Positions 57,436-64,000 of a stretch of DNA of 64,000 bases are shown here, piece after piece. A model generated the notes under the pieces. The model was not told the DNA's origin and searched no databases. It was given only the letters and a program-made list of their open reading frames with translations. Made by a program: the position numbers and the translations under genes. This stretch comes from Chloroflexota bacterium. Lineage in GTDB: Bacteria > Chloroflexota > Limnocylindria > QHBO01. Where the stretch lies: contig JBBDXT010000004.1 in NCBI GenBank assembly GCA_040902225.1, positions 384,376 to 448,375 of the forward strand, read 5' to 3'. Within the stretch, counting starts at the first letter, position 1. Each line of letters starts with the position of its first letter.

Positions 57436-58025
57436 GGGGAGTTGGGGCGGTCAGATCGGATCACGCGCTCCATGCGCCGATCCGGCACGAGCCACATCAC
57501 CACCACGCCAACAGTGATCAGCATCGCGACGATCGGCGCCAGCAGGGCGATGGGAATGGCGATCGCGAACAGGGCGCTGGAGGCCTTGCCTTTCACGTCC
57601 CGGCCGACCGCCTCAGCGAATGCTGCTGGCTGACCATGTGCCCTGATCAGCATGCGGACCAGGACGTAATAGGCAACGCCCGCGAGCAGCAGCAGCCCGG
57701 TGTACGTCGCCACGGGGATCGGCGCGAAGGTGGTCTGCCCAATCCAGGCGGTCGCGAACGGGAAGAGCGAGAGCCAGAAGAGCAGGCGCAGGTTGGCCCA
57801 CAGGACGCGCCCGTCGATCACTTTGGCAGCCTGGAGCAGATGGTGATGGTTGTTCCACCACGTCCCAAGAAGCGCGAAGCTGAGCAGGTAGCTGAAGAAG
57901 ACGGGAACCAGCGGCTCCAGGTTCTCGAGCTCGACGCCTTTCGGCGCATGCAGCTCCAGGACCATGATCGTGATGATGATGGCGATGACGCCGTCGCTGA
58001 ACGCCTCGAGCCGGCCCTTGGTCAT
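57432..58025 (-). CDS. TMEM175-family (DUF1211) potassium channel-like protein
   Basis: 197 residues. The TM1 signature RLEAFSDGVIAIIITIMVLE (FSD motif, lining the pore in TMEM175) opens the protein. Six TM helices in all, with WWNNHHHLLQ between TM2 and TM3. Bacterial versions form tetrameric K+ channels. Leaderless -10 TAGCAT six bases upstream. Confidence 0.87.
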   Translation of the reverse strand: MTKGRLEAFSDGVIAIIITIMVLELHAPKGVELENLEPLVPVFFSYLLSFALLGTWWNNHHHLLQAAKVIDGRVLWANLRLLFWLSLFPFATAWIGQTTFAPIPVATYTGLLLLAGVAYYVLVRMLIRAHGQPAAFAEAVGRDVKGKASSALFAIAIPIALLAPIVAMLITVGVVVMWLVPDRRMERVIRSDRPNSP

Positions 58026-58031
58026 CCCCGC

Positions 58032-58037
58032 ATGCTA
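58032..58037 (-). promoter_or_regulatory. -10 element of a leaderless promoter (TMEM175)
   Basis: TAGCAT on the minus strand, six bases before the ATG at 58025. Confidence 0.5.
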
Positions 58038-58386
58038 GCCGCGGCAGCCAAAGGAAAAGCCCGAAGGGGCCCGATCACTAGCTGCTCCAGCCCATGCAAA
58101 ACACAAACCGGATCACTAGATGGTCGAGGCTCCTTCGAGCCACCGACACCATATCACCGCCGGAGTGGACCGCAACCTATCGATCCTGTGGCGCGGCATA
58201 TCAACACCCTTGCAGGCAGGCTGCTGCCGGCGGTTATCGCGGCCGAGATGCTTCGCGGCGAAACAGGACGACCACGCCGGCCAAGACGGCCGTGACGATG
58301 TTCGCGACGATGATCGCGAAAATGGTGGTGTCCGGCTTACGCCTGGTGTGGCTTGACGGGAAACGTCGGCGTTCATGACCGGTGGG
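58038..58386. other. Gene-poor stretch with a possible TM micro-frame
   Basis: No convincing gene. On the minus strand around 58241-58385 one frame encodes DTTIFAIIVANIVTAVLAGV followed by VVLFRREASRPR and a stop, a plausible transmembrane segment. It has no start codon, so it may be a remnant. ACTAG-containing short repeats occur near 58075 and 58117. Confidence 0.3.
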
Positions 58387-58608
58387 TCAGCCAGCATTCT
58401 TGCCGATCCCCGCTAGGGTGGCGTCGGCTTTCTTCTGCACTTGGTCGGCGAGCGTCTCGGCCTTGTTGTATCGGGCGACAAGCTGCTCGATCTGCTGGAC
58501 GAGCCTGGCCTGGTTCGTCTTGATGATGTTTAGCCGGCGCAGATCGGCCTGAAGACTGACCAGAGCGCGCTTCTGAGCGGCCGCAGCGACGCGTGGTGAA
58601 GGCGGCAT
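58387..58608 (-). CDS. Small coiled-coil protein
   Basis: 73 residues, helical with heptad-like spacing (LVSLQADLRRLNIIKTNQAR, LVQQIEQLVARYNKAETLAD). No family recognised. GGGAGA lies about 9 bases before the ATG. Confidence 0.5.
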   Translation of the reverse strand: MPPSPRVAAAAQKRALVSLQADLRRLNIIKTNQARLVQQIEQLVARYNKAETLADQVQKKADATLAGIGKNAG

Positions 58609-58769
58609 CGAACAGGTCTCCCTTAGCGAATCGGACTGAGACGAGTCTACGGCGGTGAACCAGCGCTGCTAGCCTGCGCCCGGGCCGGGTTGACGTTGAC
58701 GGCGCGAGAAGCTCGAGCGGTGACGACCGGCAGTTGCTACGCGTGCTACCAGGACTCGTCAGGCAACTG

Positions 58770-58798
58770 CGAAACCGGACCCTGTAGGCCCGGTTTCG
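58770..58798 (-). terminator. Hairpin terminator of the tRNA-Lys gene
   Basis: CGAAACCGG (58770-58778) pairs with CCGGTTTCG (58790-58798). It starts 14 bases beyond the encoded CCA. Confidence 0.55.
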
Positions 58799-58811
58799 TG
58801 CTCAGATTGAG

Positions 58812-58886
58812 TGGTGAGCGGCCAGGGATTCGAACCCTGAACCTAGTGATTAAGAGTCACTTGCTCTGCCGTTGAGCTAGCCGCCC
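58812..58886 (-). tRNA. tRNA-Lys (CUU)
   Basis: 75 bases with CCA encoded. Acceptor GGGCGGC pairs with GCCGCTC (one G-U), D stem GCTC/GAGC, anticodon stem AGTGA/TCACT around CTCTTAA (anticodon CTT), T stem CAGGG/CCCTG with TTCGAAT, discriminator A. All stems close. Confidence 0.93.
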
Positions 58887-58929
58887 GCACGGAATCATGG
58901 CTGAGGCGCGAGAGGGGGTCAACCTGGCG

Positions 58930-59583
58930 TTAGGTCCCGGGCTTGCCGGGGCCACCCAATGGCTCGGGCGCGTCGCCGTAATGAGCATCGCTGAAGGCCC
59001 GGACCTTGTCGAGGTCGGCGGTGTCGAGGTAGAGGAGCCAATCCCAGGCGGTCACCGCAATGGGGTGGTTGAAGTTGGCGCCCGACCAGGGGACCAGGAT
59101 CATCTTGAAGCGCTCGGTGGTGATCTGCTGCTGCACGAACTGCGTCAGCGTCGCCAGGTCTTCCACCCCGAGCAGTGCCGGCTGGTACCAGATCACGATC
59201 CCGCCGTGCTCCAGGTTGTGGAGCATCCGCTCCTCGTCCTGGGCGGTCGGATAGACGCCCCAGGGGCCGGGCGAATTGGCGGTCGACCAATGCTGACCCG
59301 ATGTGGCCGGAACCGATGTGTACCCGGTTCCCTGGGTGCCTTCTTCGATGTGGGTGTTGCCGGCATTAACCTGCCGCAGGCCGGTCGCTCCCGGATCGGT
59401 GTTCCCGCCACCGCCGAACAGGAAGACCAGGAGAAGGATCACCACGCCGAGCACGAGGATCCCGCCAATCGCGAGCAACCGCCAGTCCAGGGTGCGAGAG
59501 GTCCCCGCGCCGAGGCGGCGCCCCATCGCCTCTTCAGAGGCGCGGGAGCGGCGCTGGATGCCGGAGGTGCGTCGTTTGGCCAT
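58930..59583 (-). CDS. DUF3105 membrane-anchored protein
   Basis: 217 residues. A basic start, one TM (about 36-56) and an extracytoplasmic domain with the DUF3105 marks: TSVPATSGQHWSTANSPGPW, ERMLHNLEHGGIVIWYQPAL, FKMILVPWSGANFNHPIAVT. The family is of unknown function and common in actinobacteria and Chloroflexota. TATCCT nine bases upstream. Confidence 0.85.
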   Translation of the reverse strand: MAKRRTSGIQRRSRASEEAMGRRLGAGTSRTLDWRLLAIGGILVLGVVILLLVFLFGGGGNTDPGATGLRQVNAGNTHIEEGTQGTGYTSVPATSGQHWSTANSPGPWGVYPTAQDEERMLHNLEHGGIVIWYQPALLGVEDLATLTQFVQQQITTERFKMILVPWSGANFNHPIAVTAWDWLLYLDTADLDKVRAFSDAHYGDAPEPLGGPGKPGT

Positions 59584-59646
59584 CGGCGGCGAAGGATAGC
59601 CGAGCCGGGAGGGGCACGCCGCGGTGGAGTCGAGATCGGGCCACGC

Positions 59647-59652
59647 TAGAAT
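59647..59652 (+). promoter_or_regulatory. -10 element of a leaderless promoter (holin-like gene)
   Basis: TAGAAT, eight bases before the ATG at 59661. Confidence 0.45.
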
Positions 59653-59660
59653 CGGTCGCG

Positions 59661-60068
59661 ATGACCAATCAAGACCCAGCGCCGCCCAGGCGAAGCGCCT
59701 TCGCCCTAGTGCGTCAGCTGGTCTCCAGCGGCGTGGCGCTTGTAAAGCTCGAAATGCAGCACGGCAAGCAGGAGATGGGGGCCATGCTGGCGTCGGTGCG
59801 CGGCGGGGTGGTGCTGATCGGGATCGCCGTGGCCCTGTGCTTCGCGGCGGTCATCTCGCTGACGGTGACGCTGATCCTGGGGCTCGCGGCACTCGTGGGG
59901 TGGCCCGGCTGGGTGATGGCGCTGCTTGTCACGTTCCTGCTACTTCTCATTGCCGGTCTGTTGGCCTGGCGTGGGATTCGCAAGATCAAGATCGGACCGC
60001 CGGAGGAGACGATCGCATCGGTCCGAGAGGAGGTCGCATGGGCGAAACGATTGCTGAGACGCGGGTAG
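59661..60068 (+). CDS. Holin-X-like two-TM membrane protein
   Basis: 135 residues. An amphipathic start (LVRQLVSSGVALVKLEMQHG, then KQEMGAMLASVRGG) leads to two TM helices (about 48-75 and 80-105) and a charged tail. This is the Phage_holin_3_6/Actinobacterial Holin-X layout, a chromosomal envelope protein rather than a phage gene. It overlaps the DUF3618 gene by 31 bases, the usual partner. Confidence 0.8.
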   Translation: MTNQDPAPPRRSAFALVRQLVSSGVALVKLEMQHGKQEMGAMLASVRGGVVLIGIAVALCFAAVISLTVTLILGLAALVGWPGWVMALLVTFLLLLIAGLLAWRGIRKIKIGPPEETIASVREEVAWAKRLLRRG

Positions 60069-60679
60069 AGATCGCCGCCCAGCGCGCCGAGATGGAGGCG
60101 ACCGCCGATCACCTGCGTGACGCCCTCGACCTGGGCCGCCGGATTCGCGAGAACCCCGGGGTGGTGATCGGGATCGGAGCGGCGGCCGCGTTCCTGGTGG
60201 CGGGAGGCCCCCGACGCCTGGCTCGCCTTCTGCGCCGACGCCTGGCCCCGAACGCCGCCGAGCAGGCGTATGACGCGCTCCCCGCGACGATGCAGACCTG
60301 GGTCAGCACGCTGGCGGACGAGGCCGGGCCCAAGGCGGCCGTGGTGCGCGACCAGCTGGTCGAGGAGCTCAAGCGCTGGCGACGCGATCCGATCAAGGAC
60401 AAGAAGGCGCGCAAGGAGCTGGCCAGGCGGATGGTCGAGGGACCTCCAGGCCCCGGGCGGACAGCCTGGACCGCGGCCGAGACGGCGTTGGGACTCGTCG
60501 CCGCGGCAGTCACGCGCAAGGCCATCCAGCGCTTCCTGACGGATGAGCCGCCACCCAAGGATCGCGCCGCCGCTGCTGCCGCCGCCGCTGCCGCCACGGC
60601 GAAGCGCGGCGGCACGGCGCACAACACCGCCGCAGGCCCTGGCCCCGACGACTACGCCGGCTGGTCGAAGCGCAGCTGA
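60038..60679 (+). CDS. DUF3618-family protein
   Basis: 213 residues. The start (TRVEIAAQRAEMEATADHLR) is the DUF3618 helix, followed by one TM (about 40-58) and a long charged, Ala-rich tail. AGGAGG lies 5 bases before the ATG. It probably works with the holin-X-like protein in envelope maintenance. Confidence 0.78.
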   Translation: MGETIAETRVEIAAQRAEMEATADHLRDALDLGRRIRENPGVVIGIGAAAAFLVAGGPRRLARLLRRRLAPNAAEQAYDALPATMQTWVSTLADEAGPKAAVVRDQLVEELKRWRRDPIKDKKARKELARRMVEGPPGPGRTAWTAAETALGLVAAAVTRKAIQRFLTDEPPPKDRAAAAAAAAAATAKRGGTAHNTAAGPGPDDYAGWSKRS

Positions 60680-60704
60680 CGTGGCCCACTGCTGCGGGTC
60701 TAAT

Positions 60705-60800
60705 TCATGCCCACCGCGTCGCCGTGGACGCTTCACGCCGCAGCGCCTGCAGGCGGCGTCGCATGCGGAAGAAGTGGCGGATCAACCGGTAGATGGCCAT
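60705..60800 (-). CDS. Possible 31-residue Arg-rich peptide
   Basis: ATG at 60800 with GGGAG about 9 bases upstream: MAIYRLIRHFFRMRRRLQAL then REASTATRWA. Basic amphipathic helix. Support is weak and it may be chance. Confidence 0.25.
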   Translation of the reverse strand: MAIYRLIRHFFRMRRRLQALRREASTATRWA

Positions 60801-61136
60801 CGCTCTGACTCCCACGATATGCTGGCTCCACCGGGCTACGACTCTACTCTCCATGACAGGGTGCGTATCGCAGGTTCCGACAATGGTCGTATGACAAGGG
60901 GATTCGCCTAGAGCGCAGAAACGGGGGCCCCAGCGGCGCACGAGTGTAGGACGGGATGGCGGGTCGCGCGCGCCCAAAGGCTGAACATTGAAGCCGGGTA
61001 GCGATGCCGCCGTCTTCGGCCGACTGGAAATAGCCCACCGGGCGTACTTTCGCGGGTAGGCTGGGCCGAGCGCTAGACTGGCAGCCTCGGTGGCGGTCCT
61101 TGGCATCGCTCAGGGCCTCACAAAGACAGAAAACAA
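60801..61136. other. Stretch without a recognisable gene
   Basis: No protein-like frame in either direction. TAGACT near 61074 could be a -10 for the plus strand, 63 bases before the tRNA-Leu fragment. AT-poor throughout except around 61120-61136 (AAAGACAGAAAACAAG). Confidence 0.35.
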
Positions 61137-61213
61137 GCGGGCGAGTGGCGGAACGGCAGACGCGCCGGCTTTAGGAGCCGTCCGGACCCTGCGTTGTGCT
61201 CCACGCGTGGGAG
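61137..61213 (+). pseudogene. Truncated tRNA-Leu (UAG)
   Basis: The 5' acceptor strand GCGGGCG, D arm (GTGGCGGAACGGCAGACGC), anticodon arm CCGGC-TTTAGGA-GCCGT (anticodon TAG) and a possible variable arm are present. The 5' half of a T stem, GTGGGAG (61207-61213), is followed by unrelated sequence, with no TTCGA loop, 3' acceptor or CCA. The break falls at the T loop, where tRNA-targeting integrases act. Confidence 0.5.
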
Positions 61214-61244
61214 CCGATGCGCGAGGCGCCTGGTTATGCGCGTC

Positions 61245-61472
61245 TCAGCCGCTCGGTCCGACCTGCCGCCGCCTTCGCAGCGCATCCGTCATGCGGCGCA
61301 GCGCCTGCTCCGCGTACTGGCCCGTCCCGGCCGTGTAGTCGTCGAAGGCCGGGCCCTCGGACTGCGCCACCCATAGGTCGCCGTCGAACCGGAAGACGCC
61401 GGACAGGTTCCACTCCAGCGGTAACGCGGCCTCAGCCGAGATCCAGGCCATCGTGAGGGCGCCGAGCGTCAT
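61245..61472 (-). CDS. Small conserved hypothetical protein
   Basis: 75 residues: MAWISAEAALPLEWNLSGVF, FDGDLWVAQSEGPAFDDYTA, then a basic helix. Compact and mixed alpha/beta. It starts 14 bases after the stop of the PD40 lipoprotein gene, so they may be cotranscribed. No family assigned. Confidence 0.55.
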   Translation of the reverse strand: MTLGALTMAWISAEAALPLEWNLSGVFRFDGDLWVAQSEGPAFDDYTAGTGQYAEQALRRMTDALRRRRQVGPSG

Positions 61473-61486
61473 GCGGCTTCGTTCCC

Positions 61487-62956
61487 TTACTGCCCGGTTG
61501 GGGGCAGCTGATCCAGCAACAAGGCCTGCCAGGTAAAGCTGTTGTTAGGCGTGATGGTGTACGTTCGTGCGTCGCCGCCGGTCAGCGGCTGAACGCGAAG
61601 AAGCGACGTCCCGCTAATGCCCCACGCCGTCGCGGATCCGTCCGGAGCCACGACCAGCCCGTTTGGCACACCATCTGTCAGCTCCGCACGGAAGATCGCC
61701 TCGCCCACAGGCGACAGCACCACAATCGCCACCGTCCCAATCCGCTGCTCGATAAACGCGAGCCCGGCACCATCGGGCAGCCAAGTCAGGTCCAGGACCG
61801 ACCTGTCGGTCAAGCGCGCCACCGCCTGGACTTGCCCAGCCGTGGCAATGAGATCAATCTCGGTGCTGTTCAGGTCATCTCCGACGGCGCGCGAGAACGC
61901 GATGACACTCCCATCCGGCGCCCAGGCGATATCCCCAGAGACGCGCTCTCTAGTGCCGTCGTCAATCCTGCCACCGATTCGGCGCTCGCCGGTTCCGTCG
62001 GCCGCAATCATCCAGATCTCTGGCCCGCGCAGATCGCCGGGGATGGCCGTCGGCGTAGCATCGAAGCGCGTGAACGCGAACGCATCCCCAGCTGGAGACC
62101 ACACCGCGCCCCTCGCGTTCGAGACCACCAGCCGCTCTTGCCCGCCCCTGACAGGCATGACGTAAAGGTCGGGAAATCCCTGCACGTTCTGAGTTGCGCA
62201 GGTCTGCTTCTCACGCGTGAATGCGATTTCGGAAGAGTCGGGCGACCAGATCGGATTGGTGTCCCAGGTTCCGGCCGGAGGCGATGTCCTGGCCATCATC
62301 TGGCCCTTGTCATCGAACGTCGCAACTCGACCCTCCAGGACACAGCCACCGAGGCTCACATCCTGGCGGGTCTGGCTCATGGCCAGGGCTATGCCGTTCG
62401 GCGCCCAGGAAAGGTGGTGACCGTACCAACCCTCGTCCAGCCGGATGACCGATGTAGGCGTCCCATCCGCATCCATCGTCAACACCTCGCGCCCACCCAT
62501 CGCGGTGATCTTGCCGTTAGCCACCACGGCAATCCATGGCGTCGAGGCGTCACCTGCCGCCACCCAGCCAGATGTGCCGCTCGGCGAGAACGAGAGCTGG
62601 TACCAACGGTGGCCGTCAATCTCCTGCGGCCCACCCTTCACGCGAGCACGCTGACCCGCGGCGAGCGTCGTGAGCGGCACGCCAACCAAGCCAGGCTGGT
62701 CGCGCACGCGGAGGCCATCAACGAGAACCTGAACGATTGTGCCCGTGGGCGCGTCGCCGCTGCCAGATGTGGACGGCGTGGGTGGACCCACGGATGCCGA
62801 CTCGCTCGGATTCGATACCCCAGAGCCTGACGGCTGCGGAGATGGGCTGATCGGAGCGGCGCAAGCTGCTAGTACCGCCACCAGGATGACGACTAGGAAT
62901 CGAATCACCATCGGCGTGGCAACTGCGCCAATAGCGAACGTGACTCGTGGGAACAT
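61487..62956 (-). CDS. Lipoprotein with SH3-like domain and PD40 beta-propeller
   Basis: 489 residues. The signal peptide ends in lipobox LAAC (about 28-31) and is followed by a Ser/Pro-rich linker, then an SH3b-like domain (about 75-140, DGLRVRDQPGLVGVPLTTLA). TolB/PD40-type blades follow: HHLSWAPNGIALAMS, NPIWSPDSSEIAFTR, GAVWSPAGDAFAFTR, DIAWAPDGSVIAFSR, DLTWLPDGAGLAFIE. It probably binds a partner or glycan at the cell surface. TAAGAT eight bases upstream supports the ATG at 62956. An internal ATG at 62911 would give a tighter signal peptide. Confidence 0.75.
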   Translation of the reverse strand: MFPRVTFAIGAVATPMVIRFLVVILVAVLAACAAPISPSPQPSGSGVSNPSESASVGPPTPSTSGSGDAPTGTIVQVLVDGLRVRDQPGLVGVPLTTLAAGQRARVKGGPQEIDGHRWYQLSFSPSGTSGWVAAGDASTPWIAVVANGKITAMGGREVLTMDADGTPTSVIRLDEGWYGHHLSWAPNGIALAMSQTRQDVSLGGCVLEGRVATFDDKGQMMARTSPPAGTWDTNPIWSPDSSEIAFTREKQTCATQNVQGFPDLYVMPVRGGQERLVVSNARGAVWSPAGDAFAFTRFDATPTAIPGDLRGPEIWMIAADGTGERRIGGRIDDGTRERVSGDIAWAPDGSVIAFSRAVGDDLNSTEIDLIATAGQVQAVARLTDRSVLDLTWLPDGAGLAFIEQRIGTVAIVVLSPVGEAIFRAELTDGVPNGLVVAPDGSATAWGISGTSLLRVQPLTGGDARTYTITPNNSFTWQALLLDQLPPTGQ

Positions 62957-62964
62957 TCGCGATC

Positions 62965-62970
62965 ATCTTA
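62965..62970 (-). promoter_or_regulatory. -10 element of a leaderless promoter (PD40 lipoprotein)
   Basis: TAAGAT on the minus strand, eight bases before the ATG at 62956. Confidence 0.4.
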
Positions 62971-63218
62971 GGGCCGCGGATAATGCGGCAGGACTGCGGG
63001 ACCGGGGTCGCCTGCACGCTACCGATCGCCGCGGTCGTCGCCGTTCCAGCTCCGAAACCATCAACGTCGCCGCGAGCCGACGGCGGCGCAGCACGGAGCC
63101 CCGTGTATCAGCGGCTTACAAGGTCAGGGCTAGGTCCTTGAGCCCTACCTCCACGCGCTTACCGGTGTCGCGGCGGGAGTCGTCGGATGCCACGTGCCAA
63201 GGATCGCCGGGGGCGGCG
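62971..63218. other. Stretch without a recognisable gene
   Basis: No frame on either strand looks protein-like, and no repeat or clear promoter is seen besides the lipoprotein -10 at its left end. Confidence 0.4.
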
Positions 63219-63246
63219 GTCGGGGGCGATCCCTGCCGCCCCCGAC
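63219..63246 (-). terminator. Hairpin terminator after the small secreted protein gene
   Basis: Perfect 10-bp stem GTCGGGGGCG / CGCCCCCGAC with an 8-base loop, 8 bases after the stop at 63255. No U-tract. Confidence 0.6.
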
Positions 63247-63254
63247 CAGTGGGC

Positions 63255-63503
63255 TCACTCGTCGCCCGGGCCGGGCGCAGGGTACGTGACATTGAAGTGA
63301 TAGCAGGCCGAGGTTCCGTCGCTGTCAAAATCGTGCAGATGCGGGGTCTCATCGCCGCTCTGAGCCTCAACGCCGCTGTTATGCAGGCGCAGGTACTGGT
63401 TGCACGCGGCCCACGGCAGCGGCTGGGGTCCCGCCAGGGTGGTCGCGACGGAAAGCATTAGCATTGTTAGGGCAAGGCCAACGACCAGTAGAACTCGCTT
63501 CAT
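63255..63503 (-). CDS. Small secreted protein
   Basis: 82 residues. Signal peptide MKRVLLVVGLALTMLMLSVA, cleavage near TLAG-PQ, then a short mature part with two Cys (ACNQYLRLHNSG and GTSACYHF) that could form a disulfide, and several His/Asp. GGAGGAG lies 6 bases before the ATG. Function unknown. Confidence 0.6.
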   Translation of the reverse strand: MKRVLLVVGLALTMLMLSVATTLAGPQPLPWAACNQYLRLHNSGVEAQSGDETPHLHDFDSDGTSACYHFNVTYPAPGPGDE

Positions 63504-63785
63504 GGGGTTCTCCTCCGACGCCTGAGCCCTTCGAGCGCGACCATCCGACGATACGCGCACTTCCCCGATCGGAGGCTCTCTCGGCGTACCACAGGGGCCG
63601 GACGCGCGGATTGTACGCCCGCCTTGGGTGGCACCGGGACCGCAGTTTGAGAATAAGCGGTGTAGGTAGGCAACGCCTGATGTGCAGGTTGGCCGAAGGC
63701 GGTGTCCGTAGCGTACTGGTCGCTTGCCCAGGAACCGGCCGCGGTCTCCGCCTACGGGTCCCGGGTCCTGCCGGGGGCAAGCGAG
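63504..63785. other. Stretch without a recognisable gene
   Basis: No frame looks co-linear with a protein. The promoter for the secreted-protein gene should lie near its left end. CTTGCCCC-type runs near 63780 belong to the ssb terminator. Confidence 0.35.
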
Positions 63786-63811
63786 GGGCAAGTTCTCCCC
63801 GCCCCTTGCCC
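63786..63811 (-). terminator. Hairpin terminator after the ssb-like gene
   Basis: GGGCAAG (63786-63792) pairs with CTTGCCC (63805-63811), 7 bases after the stop. Confidence 0.5.
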
Positions 63812-63817
63812 ACCCGC

Positions 63818-64000
63818 TCACATCGCGACCAGCGTCTCGGTGGCGGCCCCGTCTGTGGGGGCCATGGATGCGCGCGGCAGCCCATCCTCGCCGGTGGCGG
63901 CGACGGTCTGCGCCTCCTTGGCGTACTCCTTCTTGCCGCGCCCCGAGAGCATCTCGAGCTGGTTGATGACGATCTCCGTCTTCCAGTGTCGGACTCCACC
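63818..64000 (-). CDS. ssb: Single-stranded DNA-binding protein, C-terminal part
   Basis: 60 residues visible, continuing past the right edge. GVRHWKTEIVINQLEMLSGR is the last OB-fold strand of SSB (compare the family's 'TEIVxxxxxML'). The tail is short (KKEYAKEAQTVAATGEDGLP ... ATETLVAM) and lacks the acidic DDDIPF tip that recruits partner proteins, so this may be a secondary SSB. The rest of the gene is needed to be sure. Confidence 0.65.
   Translation of the reverse strand, partial: GGVRHWKTEIVINQLEMLSGRGKKEYAKEAQTVAATGEDGLPRASMAPTDGAATETLVAM

Noticed and set aside
59661-60679. Prophage, suggested by the holin-like gene
   Set aside because: No other phage genes nearby, and the holin-X/DUF3618 pair is a common chromosomal envelope unit.
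61137-61230. Functional tRNA-Leu
   Set aside because: T loop, 3' acceptor strand and CCA are missing, so a full cloverleaf cannot form.

Overview
The window is GC-rich bacterial chromosome using the standard code (TGA is a normal stop throughout). Gene content and promoter style suggest a Chloroflexota (Limnocylindria/Ellin6529-like) genome, with an actinobacterium as the main alternative. This placement is an inference: no rRNA gene is present. Many genes have a -10 hexamer of the form TAnnnT ending only 6-9 nt before the start codon, so leaderless transcripts appear common. Other genes have a clear GGAGG-type ribosome binding site.

Layout. 1-2.7 kb: a partial ACT-domain gene, an XRE/nucleotidyltransferase pair with its operator, and small secreted or decayed genes. 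2.7-6.5 kb: a lipid kinase, a secreted lipase and a membrane class III cyclase. 6.6-13.3 kb: small stress-type proteins with two homologous leaders, a VapBC pair, a zinc-ribbon cyclase, DinB proteins and a run of small toxin/antitoxin-like genes. 13.3-18.6 kb: a DprA/phosphoribosyltransferase operon, a UBP zinc finger protein, a frameshifted GAF-EAL phosphodiesterase and a RelE/Phd pair. 19-28.6 kb: a giant DUF2339 membrane protein, VapBC and MazEF pairs, DUF72, a haem-binding protein, a TPR-cyclase and an MBL hydrolase. 28.6-32.2 kb: a methyltransferase and lipA-DinB-lipB. 32.4-36.7 kb: a cupredoxin/CopB copper module, a TetR regulator and decayed remnants. 36.9-39.7 kb: a degenerate-GGDEF/HD-GYP sensor and a surface protein.

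39.7-45.1 kb is one minus-strand operon for a branched-chain-type 2-oxoacid dehydrogenase: thioesterase, E3, E1-alpha, E1-beta, E2. The nearby lipA and lipB would supply its lipoyl cofactor. 45.2-51.8 kb is a cyanophycin locus: cyanophycinase and cyanophycin synthetase (cphB-cphA) convergent with a Mur-ligase-only paralogue, which shares a symmetrical divergent promoter with an M20 peptidase. 51.9-64 kb holds a DnaJ-domain protein, an M16 protease pair, a YcaQ-like glycosylase, a histidine phosphatase, a TMEM175 channel, tRNA-Lys, DUF3105, holin-like and DUF3618 envelope proteins, a broken tRNA-Leu, a PD40 lipoprotein and the 3' end of an ssb-like gene.

The most unusual signal is a family of four intergenic elements (3701-3863, 23613-23760, 25030-25158, 27742-27881). 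Each carries three 15-19 bp palindromic boxes whose centres are 51, 61 or 70-72 bp apart, close to whole turns of the helix. They share a common layout, and two of them are clearly homologous, but box sequence differs among elements. I cannot assign them to a described class. A second family of short hairpin repeats occurs at about 5.2, 8.2 and 31.8 kb.
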